Shown one piece after another: positions 38,729 through 48,463 of a stretch of 64,000 nt of DNA; the stretch's first letter is position 1; every line of letters starts with the position of its first letter. This DNA is from Saxidomus purpurata. Its lineage: Eukaryota; Mollusca; Bivalvia; Venerida; Veneridae. Both the position numbers and the translations under genes were made by a program. The stretch is taken from assembly GCA_022818135.1 (NCBI GenBank), contig JAFMSR010000007.1, positions 6,431,672-6,495,671 of the forward strand, given 5' to 3'. The notes under the pieces are model-generated. The model did not search any database. It worked only from the letters and a program-made list of their open reading frames with translations, and had not been told where the DNA came from.

Positions 38729-40834
38729 AGCCATGTTACACATGGTTAATCCCCCCGCCAGGAAAAAGTTACCTGAAGGTTGTACTTTCGTACATTTTAC
38801 TTGGTGAGAGGAAATCCTTAAAAAGCCGTATAGTTATGGTCATGCTGAGTATAGTTTTCAAGTAAGTGGAAAAAGAATAAGGCAATGAAGAGAAGGTTTG
38901 CAAAATTATATTAATGTTCATTATCAGTATAGGTATGATATTTTTCTATTTGACTAAAAGTAGACAAGGTAGAGTTATTGTTCTTGCACACTGCACTTCC
39001 TACCAATGTGCTATGTCAGTGTATTAAGTTTGAAGAAAATCCCTCAAGTACTTTTGGAGTTATGCTCCGGACAAAGTTTTTCAAGTAAATCTGATAAAGG
39101 GGAATAACTCTAAAAGTAGGCAATGTAGAGTTATTGTTCTTACACACTGCACTTCCTACCGATGTGCTATGTCAGTGTATTAAGTTTGAAGAAAATTCCT
39201 CAAGTACTTTTGGAGTTATGCTCTGGACAAAACTTTTAAAGTAAATCTGATAAAGGGGAATAACTCTAAAAGTAGGAAAGGTAGAGTTATTGTTCTTGCA
39301 CACTTCACTTCCTACCAATGTGCTATGTCAGTGTATTAAGTTTGAAGAAAATCCCTCAAGTACTTTTGGAGTTATGCTTCGGACAAGTAAATCTGATTAA
39401 GGAGAATAACTCTTAAAGTAGGCAAGGTAGAGTAATTGTTCTTGCACACTGCACTTTCTACTAATGTGCTATGTCAGTGTATTAAGTTAGAAGTAAATCC
39501 CTCAAGTACTTTTGGAGTTATGCTCCGGACAAAACTTTTAAAGTTAATCTGATAAAGGGAATAACTCTAAAAGTAGGCAAGGTAGAGTTATTGTTCTTGC
39601 ACACTGCACTTCCTACCAATGTGCTATGTCAGTGTATTAAGTTTGAAGAAAATCCCTCAAGTACTTTTGGAGTTATGCTTCGGACAAGTAAATCTGATAA
39701 AGGGGAATAACTCTAAAAGTAGGCAAGGTAGAGTTATTGTTCTTGCACACTGCACTTTCTACCAATGTGCTATGTCAGTGTATTAAGTTTGAAGAAAATC
39801 CCTCAAGTACTTTTGGAGTTATGCTCCGGACAAAGTTTTTCAAGTAAATCTGATAAAAGGGGAATAACTCTAAAAGTTGGCAATGTAGAGTTATTGTTCT
39901 TACACACTGCACTTCCTACCGATGTGCTATGTCAGTGTATTAAGTTTGAAGAAAATTCCTCAAGTACTTTTGGAGTTATGCTCTGGACAAAACTTTTAAA
40001 GTAAATCTGATAAAGGGGAATAACTCTAAAAGTAGGAAAGGTAGAGTTATTGTTCTTGCACACTTCACTTCCTACCAATGTGCTATGTCAGTGTATTAAG
40101 TTTGAAGAAAATCCCTCAAGTACTTTTGGAGTTATGCTTCGGACAAGTAAATCTGATTAAGGAGAATAACTCTTAAAGTAGGCAAGGTAGAGTAATTGTT
40201 CTTGCACACTGCACTTTCTACTAATGTGCTATGTCAGTGTATTAAGTTAGAAGTAAATCCCTCAAGTACTTTTGGAGTTATGCTCCGGACAAAACTTTTA
40301 AAGTTAATCTGATAAAGGGGAATAACTCTAAAAGTAGGCAAGGTAGAGTTATTGTTCTTGCACACTGCACTTCCTACCAATGTGCTATGTCAGTGTATTA
40401 AGTTTGAAGAAAATCCCTCAAGTACTTTTGGAGTTATGCTTCGGACAAGTAAATCTGATAAAGGGGAATAACTCTAAAAGTAGGCAAGGTAGAGTTATTG
40501 TTCTTGCACACTGCACTTTCTACCAATGTGCTATGTCAGTGTATTAAGTTTGAAGAAAATCGCTCAAGTACTTTTGGAGTTATGCTCCGGACAAAGTTTT
40601 TCAAGTAAATCTGATAAAAGGGGAATAACTCTAAAAGTAGGCAAGGTAGAGTTATTGTTCTTACACACTGCACTTCCTCCCAATGTGCTCTGTCAGTGTA
40701 TGAAGTTTGAAGAAAATCGCTCAAGTACTTTTGGAGTTATGCTCCGGACAAAATTGGGACGGACGCACGGACGGACGGACGGACGGACGAAGAGCATTTC
40801 TAATATCCCCTTCGCCTTCGGCGGGGGGATAAAT
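38729..40834. mobile_element. Tandem-core element with CCCCCCGCC inverted ends
   Basis: It lies between the two halves of a MITE-T. The left end contains a short palindrome, 'gccatgttacacatggtta', then 'atccccccgcc'. The right end is a GGACGG run (40754-40788) followed by 'ttcggcggggggat', so ATCCCCCCGCC is inverted at the two ends. The core is a 12-monomer higher-order tandem array. No ORF with coding character: apparent frames inside simply read through the monomers. The layout (palindromic left end, array, GACGG run, inverted right end) is shared in outline with 26341-27438. Confidence 0.75.
38997..40760. repeat. Higher-order tandem repeat: 12 monomers, 5-monomer unit of 760 bp
   Basis: The word 'gtgctatgtcagtgtat' (or 'gtgctctgtcagtgtat') starts at 39008, 39164, 39320, 39466, 39621, 39767, 39924, 40080, 40226, 40382, 40528 and 40685. 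Spacings are therefore 156, 156, 146, 155, 146, 157, 156, 146, 156, 146 and 157. The 146-bp monomers lack the ten bases after 'ggacaa'. Monomers 2-6 match monomers 7-11 variant by variant (for example 'acaatgtgcta' context changes 'ctaccgatg', 'cacttcacttcc', 'gtagagtaattg'), giving a 760-bp higher-order period duplicated almost perfectly. Confidence 0.95.
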
Positions 40835-40962
40835 AATCGCATCCACCCATTAATTGTACAACAACAACTCTACATAGACTATTGAATAGTTAACGGTACT
40901 GCAGTTTATTCAAACCGCTGATTTTATCGATAATGACTGGGAAGGCATAGCTGAAAATCACC

Positions 40963-41339
40963 CTTATCGTCAGATTGTTCTGATACTTGTTAAGAAGACG
41001 AAGACCTAAAATATTCACCTTGCTCTTATAAGAACATTAGTGACTTTCAGTCATCATGCAATTGTACCTCTGAACACAGAAGTCTCCAAACAAAGGTATT
41101 GTCTGATTCTAGTTGTTCTTCGCCAAATATATCTCCTTTTACATCTGAACATTCAGTTTCTCTAGAAAATGATGCAAGCAACAAAGATGAAGTCACATTG
41201 TCTCATCACACACTTGATTTTCAAGTATCACAAAAATGTTTTATTTTGGAAAATTCAAAGTTCAAGATCTTTTACTTTTAAGGCTTGATGCCGATATATA
41301 AGTAAAAATCAACTCAGAAAAATCGATGTTTTTCCTTTA
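40963..41339 (+). other. Possible N-terminal part of the decayed transposase gene
   Basis: A 60-codon frame at 41099-41281 is Ser/Asp/Glu-rich ('DSSCSSPNISPF', 'ENDASNKDEVT'), typical of a disordered region. It lies immediately before the recognisable transposase remnant on the same strand. It may be part of that gene; it is not diagnostic alone. Confidence 0.3.
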
Positions 41340-43075
41340 ATTCATTGCAAAAATATTTCTTAAAATGGAATAAAAAGAATAACCTTTCTAATGTTTTCAT
41401 GTTCAAAAGGCATACTTATTCAACAGCAGAATTAAGAAAAAGGAAAATAAATTCAAATATTTTTAATGCAACAGCAGCTTGCACATTTGAAGACTGCACG
41501 TGTCAAGTAAATCTTAAAATGATTTCTGCAGATACATTGTATTGTAAATGTTTTTTTTCACAGGCTATATAAACATGATATAACAGCCTGTCCGACCTCT
41601 GTCTGGTAAGTTAAGAACTGAAATAAAAAGGTGAAAGACCGCTTAATGTGCATCTTGAAAAAATCGAAGCAATGTCTCCAATATGGGCTCCATTGGTATT
41701 GATTCTTTCAGTAAGATAGCTCAGATGTTGAATCTTAGATATAGTCATGCGGGTCGGTATGACTCTACATTAATGGAAAGTTTGCTTATGCAAAAAAATT
41801 CAAGTGGTTTTATAAAAAAATATGTACATCTCCTATGTTATCTTTATGGAGTGATCACGGGTTGAAAATTTACAATGAATTAGCAACAATTAGTATTTTA
41901 TTTAGGATGCAACAGGAACTGTGGTAAGGCAAATTAATGAACAGGAGAGACTTTTGTATGTGGCGCACCCTGTCCAAGGAAAATCTTGTATCCCTTTGTC
42001 TGCTATGTTGTCTGAAGATCAAACTTTAACTTCAGTGCTTGATTTGCTGCGTTCCTTTAGGCACGTTGAAAAGTCAATGTCTCCTACAGTAAAGCAGTTG
42101 GACATCCAAAATGTATAATCAGTGACCAGTCAACGGTTTTTATTTTAGCTGCAATAATCAGCGACCAGTCAACGGTTTTTATTTTAGCTGCATTAAAATA
42201 ATTTAATAAGATTGATCAGACTTACCAAAAAGAGCATACAAAATTGGAAAAGGGGAAGCAACTTCCATTTTTGCAAAAGCCATAATATCAATTCGATTAA
42301 AAGATATCTCACGGGGAAAAAGAGGTTTCTAATTAAGAAAATAAAGAAATTTTATTCATAGTCCGTCTCTTGATGAAATGGAATGATCTAACTGATTTTT
42401 GTTTGATATTTTATAACACTTTCATGCCAAGGACTAAAACATGAAATAATGCCATTTAGATTCAGACTTCTTACAAAAATAATAAAACTGATGTTAGTTC
42501 CTACTGTGATTCAGATTATGTAGAAGAAGAGACCAGCATTTTTAATGAACTTAATCCAAATATGTATTCAAAGGAAGACTTTTAGATTTAAGGCACCACA
42601 TCTCCTTTTAAAACATTAACTTTTTCAGGTACAGGAATAAACATATAAATATATTTCATTTAATGCTGATGCATCCTTGCAGTGTAATATGTACTTTTGT
42701 CCAGTGTTCTTAGATTATCTTTTGAAAAGTACATTTCCCATGAATCCATTTTGGTCATCTTTTCTTTTTGGAAATCTACAATGATTTAATCAAAGTTACG
42801 CAGAAAGCTCTGATGACTGTCCATCAGATACAACTAATAGTTTAATTGAAAATCGTTTCAGAATTCTAAAGTTTTTATCTATAAAAGGTCGTTCACAGAA
42901 TAGAATTGATGTAATTTTTAATCACTTCATTTTCATACTATTAGATCTAGTATACAAAAGAAATCTGCGCTAAAATGCTTAAAAACAAAGAAAACATTTC
43001 ATATGCAAAATAAGGGAAAGGCAAGTAATTCAAAATGTTAGAATGACGAATCAACTCCCAAAAAATGAAACAAAC
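41340..43075 (+). pseudogene. DDE-type transposase remnant (multiple frameshifts and stops)
   Basis: Fragments in consistent order. A zinc-ligand-like region 'CTFEDCTCQVNL' with 'FKRHTYS' before it (41345-41572). 'GERPLNVHLEKI' (about 41629). 'RYSHAGRYDSTLMESLL' (41737-41790). 'SLWSDHGLKIYNELA' (about 41840). 'DATGTVVRQI', with a candidate catalytic Asp (41906). 'HPVQGKS', 'PLSAMLSEDQT' and 'LRSFRHVEKS' (41968-42085). 'ISDQSTVFILAA', a second candidate Asp (42115). A downstream part 'PSDTTNSLIENRFRILK' and 'KGRSQNRID' (42830-42910) has an in-frame stop just upstream. The order D..D followed by a 'TTN..E..FR.LK' region resembles large eukaryotic DDE transposases. I infer a MULE- or KDZ-like family without certainty. 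At least four frame changes make it dead. Confidence 0.6.
42115..42192 (+). repeat. Tandem duplication, 39 bp x 2, inside the transposase remnant
   Basis: Two adjacent 39-bp copies starting 'ataatcag' and ending 'attttagctgca', differing by one base (agtgac against agcgac). They duplicate codons for 'IISDQSTVFILAA', the segment with a candidate catalytic Asp. The frame is preserved by the duplication itself, but a stop follows soon after. Confidence 0.95.
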
Positions 43076-43110
43076 AACTTTGATAAAAGAACAATGGAAT
43101 AAATTTAACA

Positions 43111-43798
43111 AGAGGGCTATGATGACCCTATATCGCTCACCCGAGTACAAGTGCACTGCCTGGTGGGCACGGTCAATTTTTACCTAGGAGGCATGATTTG
43201 AAAAAGTAGGTGGAAGACTATTAGACAATGTTACATACCAAATATCTAAGCTCTAGGCCTTGTGGTTTTGGAGAAGAAATATTTTGAAGGTTTTCCGTAA
43301 TATGTCTATGTAAAACAACTGACCCCCTTGGCGGGGCAAATATTGTCCCAATGGAAATTTTTAACTAACTTTGAAGAGGTCTACTAGACACTATTACACA
43401 CTAAATATCTAAGCTCTAGACCTTGTGATTTTGAAGAAGATTTTCCTATAAATGTCTATGTAAAAGTGGTCATTATTTGAACAATTGTGGTAGAGGTCTA
43501 CTAGGCAATGCTTTTTTTTTACATGCTAAATATCTAAGCTTTAGGCCTTGGGGTTTTAGAGAAGAATATTTTTTAAGTTTTTCCTATTTGTTGCCATAGC
43601 AAAAACACAAACAGAGTTCTGCATGGAAAGGAATTCTTTGAACAACTTTGGTTGAACTTCATGAAGGAACATCCCTGCCAAGTTTCATCAACATTGGGCC
43701 AGTGGTGTAGAGAAGCTGTTGATTGAATCAAAATGAAGTCGGATGACGGACAATTATCCATTGCAAAAGCTCACTCTGGCAAAGCCAGATGAGCTAAA
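43111..43798 (+). mobile_element. Tandem-core element (gagct-hairpin type), complete
   Basis: The left end 'acaagagggctatgatg' followed by 'accctatatcgctcacc' is palindromic around gggc.atgatg.ccc. The right end is the hairpin 'aaaagctcactctggc' plus 'gccagatgagctaaaa'. The core has about three units with 'tatctaagctctaggcc' and 'ctactagacactatta'. It interrupts the sequence between the transposase and USP-like remnants. No ORF. Confidence 0.8.
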
Positions 43799-43959
43799 AC
43801 CAGCCACATAATCGGAAAGAAAATAAAATCGGTAGAGCTACTATAAAATATCTTTAAAATTAATGATGATTTAAAAAAAACTGCACAGACATCAGATAGT
43901 ACTTACTTATTATTAAAATATGAACAGTTGTACAAATACTAAAGGAAATAGTGATCACA

Positions 43960-44936
43960 CTTATATATCTGACGAGAAAAAGTTGATTAAACGAAAAATA
44001 TCAGTGAAAGAAATACTTTGAATCGTAAAATCGATTGGTACTTTTGCATATAATCCAACAGTGCACGAAATAACATTCACAAAGTTTGGACATACATGTT
44101 GGTTGAACTCTGTGATTCAAGCATACTTTTACACAAGGCTAGCTAATAGAATAACCAAAATAGTAATTATGTGACAATTCTTGACAGCAGTCGTGCACAA
44201 AAAGACTTGCACAGGTCTACAATTACCTCAAATGTTAACGGCAGAACTTTTAATGTAGTGTGTGTGTGTTGGTGGTGTGCTCTTCTGGGTGCTGTGGGGC
44301 TCGTTTTGGGGAGGCTGCGTTTTTGGTACGTGGCATTCCCTGTTTGATATTATTTTTGTTTTTTGGCATGTGAAGAATCGAAGAAATATGGACTTTTATG
44401 TAGCAAATTAAAGGTGCGCCTGCCCTAGACAGTTTTGTTAAAGATTCGTTTAGCAGTTAATAACTTTTGTCAAGATAGCTAGTAGGTAAGATTCTGTGAA
44501 AAACAATCTTCAAAATCATTCACAGAACTGTTAAGATGTAAAAAAAAATTATAACTATTTTTTACAATTAAAATTACCACTGACGGACATTGTTTGTTTC
44601 TTAAATTAGAAAATATCTGTGAAAAAAACATTTTATTAAATTTCTGTAATGATTCTTTGAAGTGGCTTTATTATTAGTATGTTCTAATTGTAAAACTCAA
44701 ACAAAACACAATATTCACAAATCTGTTCAAATTGTGTCAGAAACTTTGGCCATAGTCTTAGGTAGGTATGATCAGTCCACTGGGGTTGTTAGAACAGTTC
44801 ATACACCTATCATTGTAGGTAGGAGAATAAGTTTTTCCGAGTTCTATCTTTTTTCAAATGTTTTTCGAGTAAAAGTGCTATTTGTCATAAGGGTAACACC
44901 ACTCAACAGGGGACATTATGTGTGTATGTAATGAAA
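43960..44936 (+). pseudogene. Ubiquitin-specific protease-like (peptidase C19) remnant
   Basis: Two diagnostic boxes in the right order. A Cys box: 'FTKFGHTCWLNSVIQAY' at about 44077-44127, resembling G-N-T-C-x-x-N-S-x-x-Q of USP enzymes with the catalytic Cys retained. A C-terminal region at 44662-44931: a Cys pair 'VCSNCKTQ', then 'ETLAIVLGRYDQ' in the place of the usual L-x-I-x-L-x-R-F strand, and 'TPLNRGHYVCM', resembling the catalytic His box (GHY). Between them are stops, and a 107-bp PLE-TG fragment is inserted at 44258. It lies 0.9 kb downstream of the transposase remnant on the same strand, suggesting one transposon-encoded protein or a two-gene unit. Dead as it stands. Confidence 0.6.
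44258..44364 (+). mobile_element. PLE-TG 3'-end fragment (107 bp)
   Basis: Starts in the (TG)n tract, continues 'gtgctgtggggctcg', 'aggctgcgtttttggtac' and ends 'tgatattatttttgtttttt'. It splits the USP-like remnant between its Cys and His boxes. Confidence 0.9.
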
Positions 44937-44949
44937 TCGGCAGTAAATT

Positions 44950-45345
44950 TATATGTTGTGATGATACTGAAATAAATATATGATAGAAGTACAAAACCAC
45001 TTTTTAGAAGTTAATAAAATGCACAGAGATGTTAAAAAAATTCGAGAAGATCAATATAAACCAATATAAACGCGTAAATATGGACAAAACAACATGGAAT
45101 TGTTTCAATGTAATGGACTTTCTGAAGAGAATGGGCAGGTACTAAAACGAACTGAGTTTGATTCAATGTAATGGACTTTCTGAAGAAAATGGGCAGGTAC
45201 TAAAACGAACTGAGTTTGATTCTCGGAGATGACGTTGGAAGCACTTCTTATGTAAGTACTAGTATACAAACTATGTACGATGTTTATTAACAACCTACAA
45301 GGTTAGGATGCTGATAATGGTAAAAATAAATAGAGTATTTCAGTT
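44950..45345. other. No gene; contains a 58-bp tandem duplication
   Basis: The only structure seen is the pair at 45104-45161 and 45162-45219: 'caatgtaatggactttc', 'gaatgggcaggtacta' and 'cgaactgagtttgatt', repeated with a single base difference (gagaat against gaaaat). Confidence 0.75.
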
Positions 45346-46490
45346 GAAAGGGGCATACGGTATGTCCCTTTAAAGTGTAGATCTATGTATTTATTTATCA
45401 TTTTTCGTTCATTGCGCCATTATCCCTGTTTCGAGAATCTGCTTGATGTAGGGTTTGTCCCGCTTACCCCCATAACATAAATAATAGAATCTTTGGAAGT
45501 ATTATAACTTAACTTTAAAAGAATCGGCCATCAGCGGTTTAAATTATAATGCAGTACCGTACACCATTCAATAATCTATGTAGAGTTGTTGTACAATAAA
45601 TTGGTGTATGCGATTTCTTTCAGAAAGCCTCTAAACCGGTTTAAGCTCCCCAGTGGTGTTTTAACCATAAACCAGCTCCCCAGTGGTGTTTTAGCCATAA
45701 ACCGGTTTAAGCTCCCCAGTGGTGTTTTTGCCGGCGGTGCCCCACTGTGTTCCTTTAATTGTTCGTTTTGTCCTCGTGTGTTTGCTTTGTATGCTAGTGT
45801 GTGTTGGTAGTGTGTGTGTGTGTGTGTGTTGGTGGTGGGCACTTCTGGGTGCTGTGGGGCTCGTTTTGGGGAGTCTGCGTTTTTGGTACGTGGCATTCCC
45901 TGTTTTATATTATTTTTGTTTCTATATTGATTTATTGTGGTAAAATGGGGCATTTTTCGACATAGGTTCTTCAATATACTGCAAAACAATTCAATAGCAG
46001 AGTTGAGTTGTTGCTTTACAAATAATGGGTCCTAAATAATCTATGTTTCGAGAATCTGCTTGATGTAGGGAGTGCCAATTTAATGGGGCTACTCCCTATA
46101 TCTAGCAGATTTAATTCTCGAAACATAGGTTATGTGTTCAATTAACGTAAAATGATCAATCAATACAATTTCAAGAACCGATGGCGAAAAATGCCTCATT
46201 TTACCACAATTAATCAATGTAGAGTCTTCCTGTAATAGATTGCATCCACCCATTAATTGTACAAAACAACTCTACATAGAATATTGAATGGTTTACGGTA
46301 CTGCAGTATATTTTAAAACGCTGATACTTCCAAAGATTCTATTATTTATGTTTAGGACGTTATTTAGTTTGGCATCAGTTATAGGGTATGTCCCTTTAAT
46401 AGGTGGTTAGCGATGAATTACAGAAAGCCTCTGGCATTTGATAACTGTGGTAAAATGGGGCATTTTTCGACATGTCTTTAAAATGTATTG
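45346..46490. mobile_element. Cluster of MITE-T copies in both orientations
   Basis: Pieces in order. Joined ends forming a palindrome 'aggggcatacggtatgtccct' region (45349-45372). A right-half fragment 45375-45460 ('tttcgttcattgcgcc', 'gatgtagggt'). A plus copy from about 45470 ('ataaataatagaatctt', 'gcagtaccgt') interrupted by PLE-TG at 45632 and resuming 45921-46082. A complete minus copy 46081-46399 ('actccctatatctagcag' to 'agggtatgtccctttaa'). Another fragment 46400-46490. None has an ORF. Tandem and head-to-head packing suggests repeated insertion into copies of itself or local rearrangement. Confidence 0.75.
45632..45920 (+). mobile_element. PLE-TG copy with a triplicated 5' junction, inside MITE-T
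   Basis: The stretch from 'aaaccggtttaagctcc' to 'ccagtggtgtttt' appears three times in a row (starting about 45633, 45668 and 45699; the middle one is shortened), then the UTR, a short (TG)n tract and the terminus 'atattatttttgtt'. The MITE-T sequence is interrupted at 'aaagcctcta' and resumes at 'tctatattgattta', so 'cta' to 'tcta' is a short target duplication. Confidence 0.88.
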
Positions 46491-46511
46491 TTTTACGGTT
46501 TACTCTCGTTG

Positions 46512-46588
46512 GGTGCTGTGGGGCTCGTTTTCCCCAGGCTGCGTTTTTGGTACGTGGCATTCCCTGTTTGATATTATTTTTGTTTTTT
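46512..46588 (+). mobile_element. PLE-TG 77-bp insertion with 13-bp target duplication
   Basis: Only the last bases of the family are present: 'ggtgctgtggggctcg', 'aggctgcgtttttggtac' and 'tgatattatttttgtttt'. It is flanked by 'tttactctcgttg' on both sides (46499-46511 and 46589-46601). Target duplication plus an intact 3' end shows that this is a real, separate retrotransposition event and not a remnant of a longer copy. Confidence 0.95.
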
Positions 46589-46705
46589 TTTACTCTCGTT
46601 GAAAACATTTCTATATTTTGTGAATATAGTCTTTTAAGTATAACTTGCATACAGTATGTTTTTGAAGTTTTTTAGCTTTAACATCAGTTATATTGTGAGT
46701 ATCTT

Positions 46706-46930
46706 TTCTGCGCCGCTCAGGTGCCGTTTAAAAAATTGAAATCTTCATCAATGATATTTGTGTCTAAGATATACAATAATAGCTAGAATCAACAATAAGT
46801 AAAAATCTTGGAAGGGATTTGTAAAACTTTATAAAATGTTGGGTTTACGGCACCGCTACACTATTTGTCTGCACTGGATTTTCGCAAGCGTGTGCTTTAT
46901 GAAGTGGTATCGTAATGTTTCAAATACATA
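46706..46930 (+). mobile_element. MITE-G, diverged left part
   Basis: Begins with a degraded inverted end 'ctgcgccgctcaggtgcc', then 'gtaaaaatcttggaagg', 'tacggcaccgctacacta' and 'gtggtatcgtaatg'. The right inverted end is not found. Confidence 0.65.
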
Positions 46931-47746
46931 TAGAGGATAATTGTAGGTTTCGGTGTAAGATCATGTTATAATTTCACCGAGTGGGCAACAAAAGTGATAT
47001 TTACACGAGTGGCACAGCACCGAGTGAAACTAACAACGTTTAGTGTTCATGAGTAAAATTCACGTGATATTACACTAATACCAAGAATTTTTGTTTATTT
47101 TATGGTTAAAACTCTACTTTTATTGAGTTTGTTTCTATTAAATATGGAAAGTCGCGGGGAAAAAAACAAAAATAATATCAAACAGGGAATGCCACGTACC
47201 AAAAACGCAGCCTCCCCAAAACGAACCCCACAGCACCCAGAAGTGCACACCACCAACACACACACACACGCACACACACACATATACACTACCAACACAC
47301 ACTAGCATACAAAGCAAACACACGAGGACAAAACGAACAATTAAAGGAACACAGTGGGGCACCGCCTTGGAACGGTCAGTGGCAAAAACACCACTGGGGA
47401 GCTTAAACCGGTTTATGGTGCGCACCCAACCTCACTCTTACCCCCACCATGTTCCAAAGTCACAGGACAGTGTAAATAAAAGTAATCCCTGCTAGGTGAA
47501 TCTCTAACACACGCAATGGAAACAAAAGGCATGGTATGTAAAACACAAAAATGCTCGTGTATAAATATATAAAAAGCAAACCTTGAGAACCAAAAAACGT
47601 ATGTACTCAATGCCTTTGCAGAAGACAGAGCACCAAGAGAAACACCCTTAAGGGCCCGACGAAACAGGCCAGAGGACAGAAATCAAAACAGTTTCGTCCC
47701 AGTGGGATTTAAAAACTGCCCATCACAGAGTCCTCCCCTTCTTCCG

Positions 47747-48463
47747 TCAGACACAATCAAAGAGGGAAGCATAGCGTCCAACTGTAAACGGGTTGAACAC
47801 CAAACATGCGGTGTGTCTCAAAACAGTTGGGTCGTAACCTCTTTTAACAAAACGTTTTATAATTTTAGCAAATACAGTTGGAAAATTGCCATGACCCAAA
47901 ATCTTACGAAGTTTGTAAACCACATCCCCATAAAAATCGGGTTTTGAAATACCTTCTCGCAGAAGAGTCTTTAGATTACTATTGAATTTCAAAACCAAAT
48001 CAGAATTATGATAGTAAAATTTAGCAAAATATTTACGCAATTTGTAATAACGGTAGCCCTGTTGAAGAAGTTTATTTGTAATATATTGATTACGTTCATT
48101 GAAATCCTCAACATAACTACACGCTCTGGCAAACCGAATTAACTGAGAAATGTATACCCCATAAGATGTAGCATGAGGTACATCCCCATCCAAATGGGGG
48201 AAATTTACAATACTAAAATTAAAATCATCCCTCTTGTCATAAATTTTGGTATGTATAATATTGTTATAAATAGAGAGATGTAAATCTAAAAATGAAGCAC
48301 CAGTATCCAAATTGTTAGTTTTAATTAACTGGAGTTCCCGGGGATAAATAGTGTCCACCAATTGACCAAAAAACGGGTTATCCATATTAAGAATATCATC
48401 CAGATAGCGTGATGTATTATTAAAAGCAGTGATAATGTCTGCCTGCGTGTCTGGAGAAAGACT
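47747..48463 (-). pseudogene. Reverse transcriptase, palm motif C to C-terminus
   Basis: An uninterrupted frame of about 239 codons from the nested insertion to the natural stop. It starts 'SLSPDTQADII', then 'NNTSRYLDDIL': the YLDD is the catalytic Asp pair of the RT palm (about codons 20-23 of this segment). It continues with 'YPRELQL', 'ASFLDLHLSIYNN', 'KIYDKRDDFNFSIVNFP', 'SYGVYISQLIRFARAC', 'DFNERNQYITNKLL', 'KPDFYGDVVYKLRKI' and ends 'VGRYASLFDCV'. Without the insertion it would be continuous with 48865-49026. The ATG at 48385 is internal, not a start. Because the interrupted gene still reads cleanly, the nested insertion looks recent. Confidence 0.88.

Larger units (their letters stand above)
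38571..40962 (-). mobile_element. MITE-T, reverse copy split by a 2.1-kb insertion
   Basis: The reversed MITE-T right end 'ttaaagaggcactccct' begins at 38571. The sequence follows the family through 'gtcgaaaatgcctcatttt' to 'ttttgtaa' (about 38728). It resumes at about 40835 with 'aatcgcatccaccc', 'gtacaacaacaactc' and 'tactgcag' to about 40962. The two parts join into one uninterrupted MITE-T if the intervening element is removed. Confidence 0.85.

Noticed and set aside
38997..40760. CRISPR-like array
   Set aside because: Contiguous monomers with no unique spacers, in a eukaryotic context; it is a satellite-type repeat.
39765..40885. Open frames inside the tandem array (CYVSVLSLKK..)
   Set aside because: They reflect the monomer sequence with lengths divisible by three by chance; the frame changes with the 146- and 157-bp monomers.
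47158..47746. GIY-YIG endonuclease downstream of the RT, as in classical Penelope
   Set aside because: No open frame or GIY/YIG motif between the RT stop and the 3' end; the region is untranslated sequence with the TG tract.
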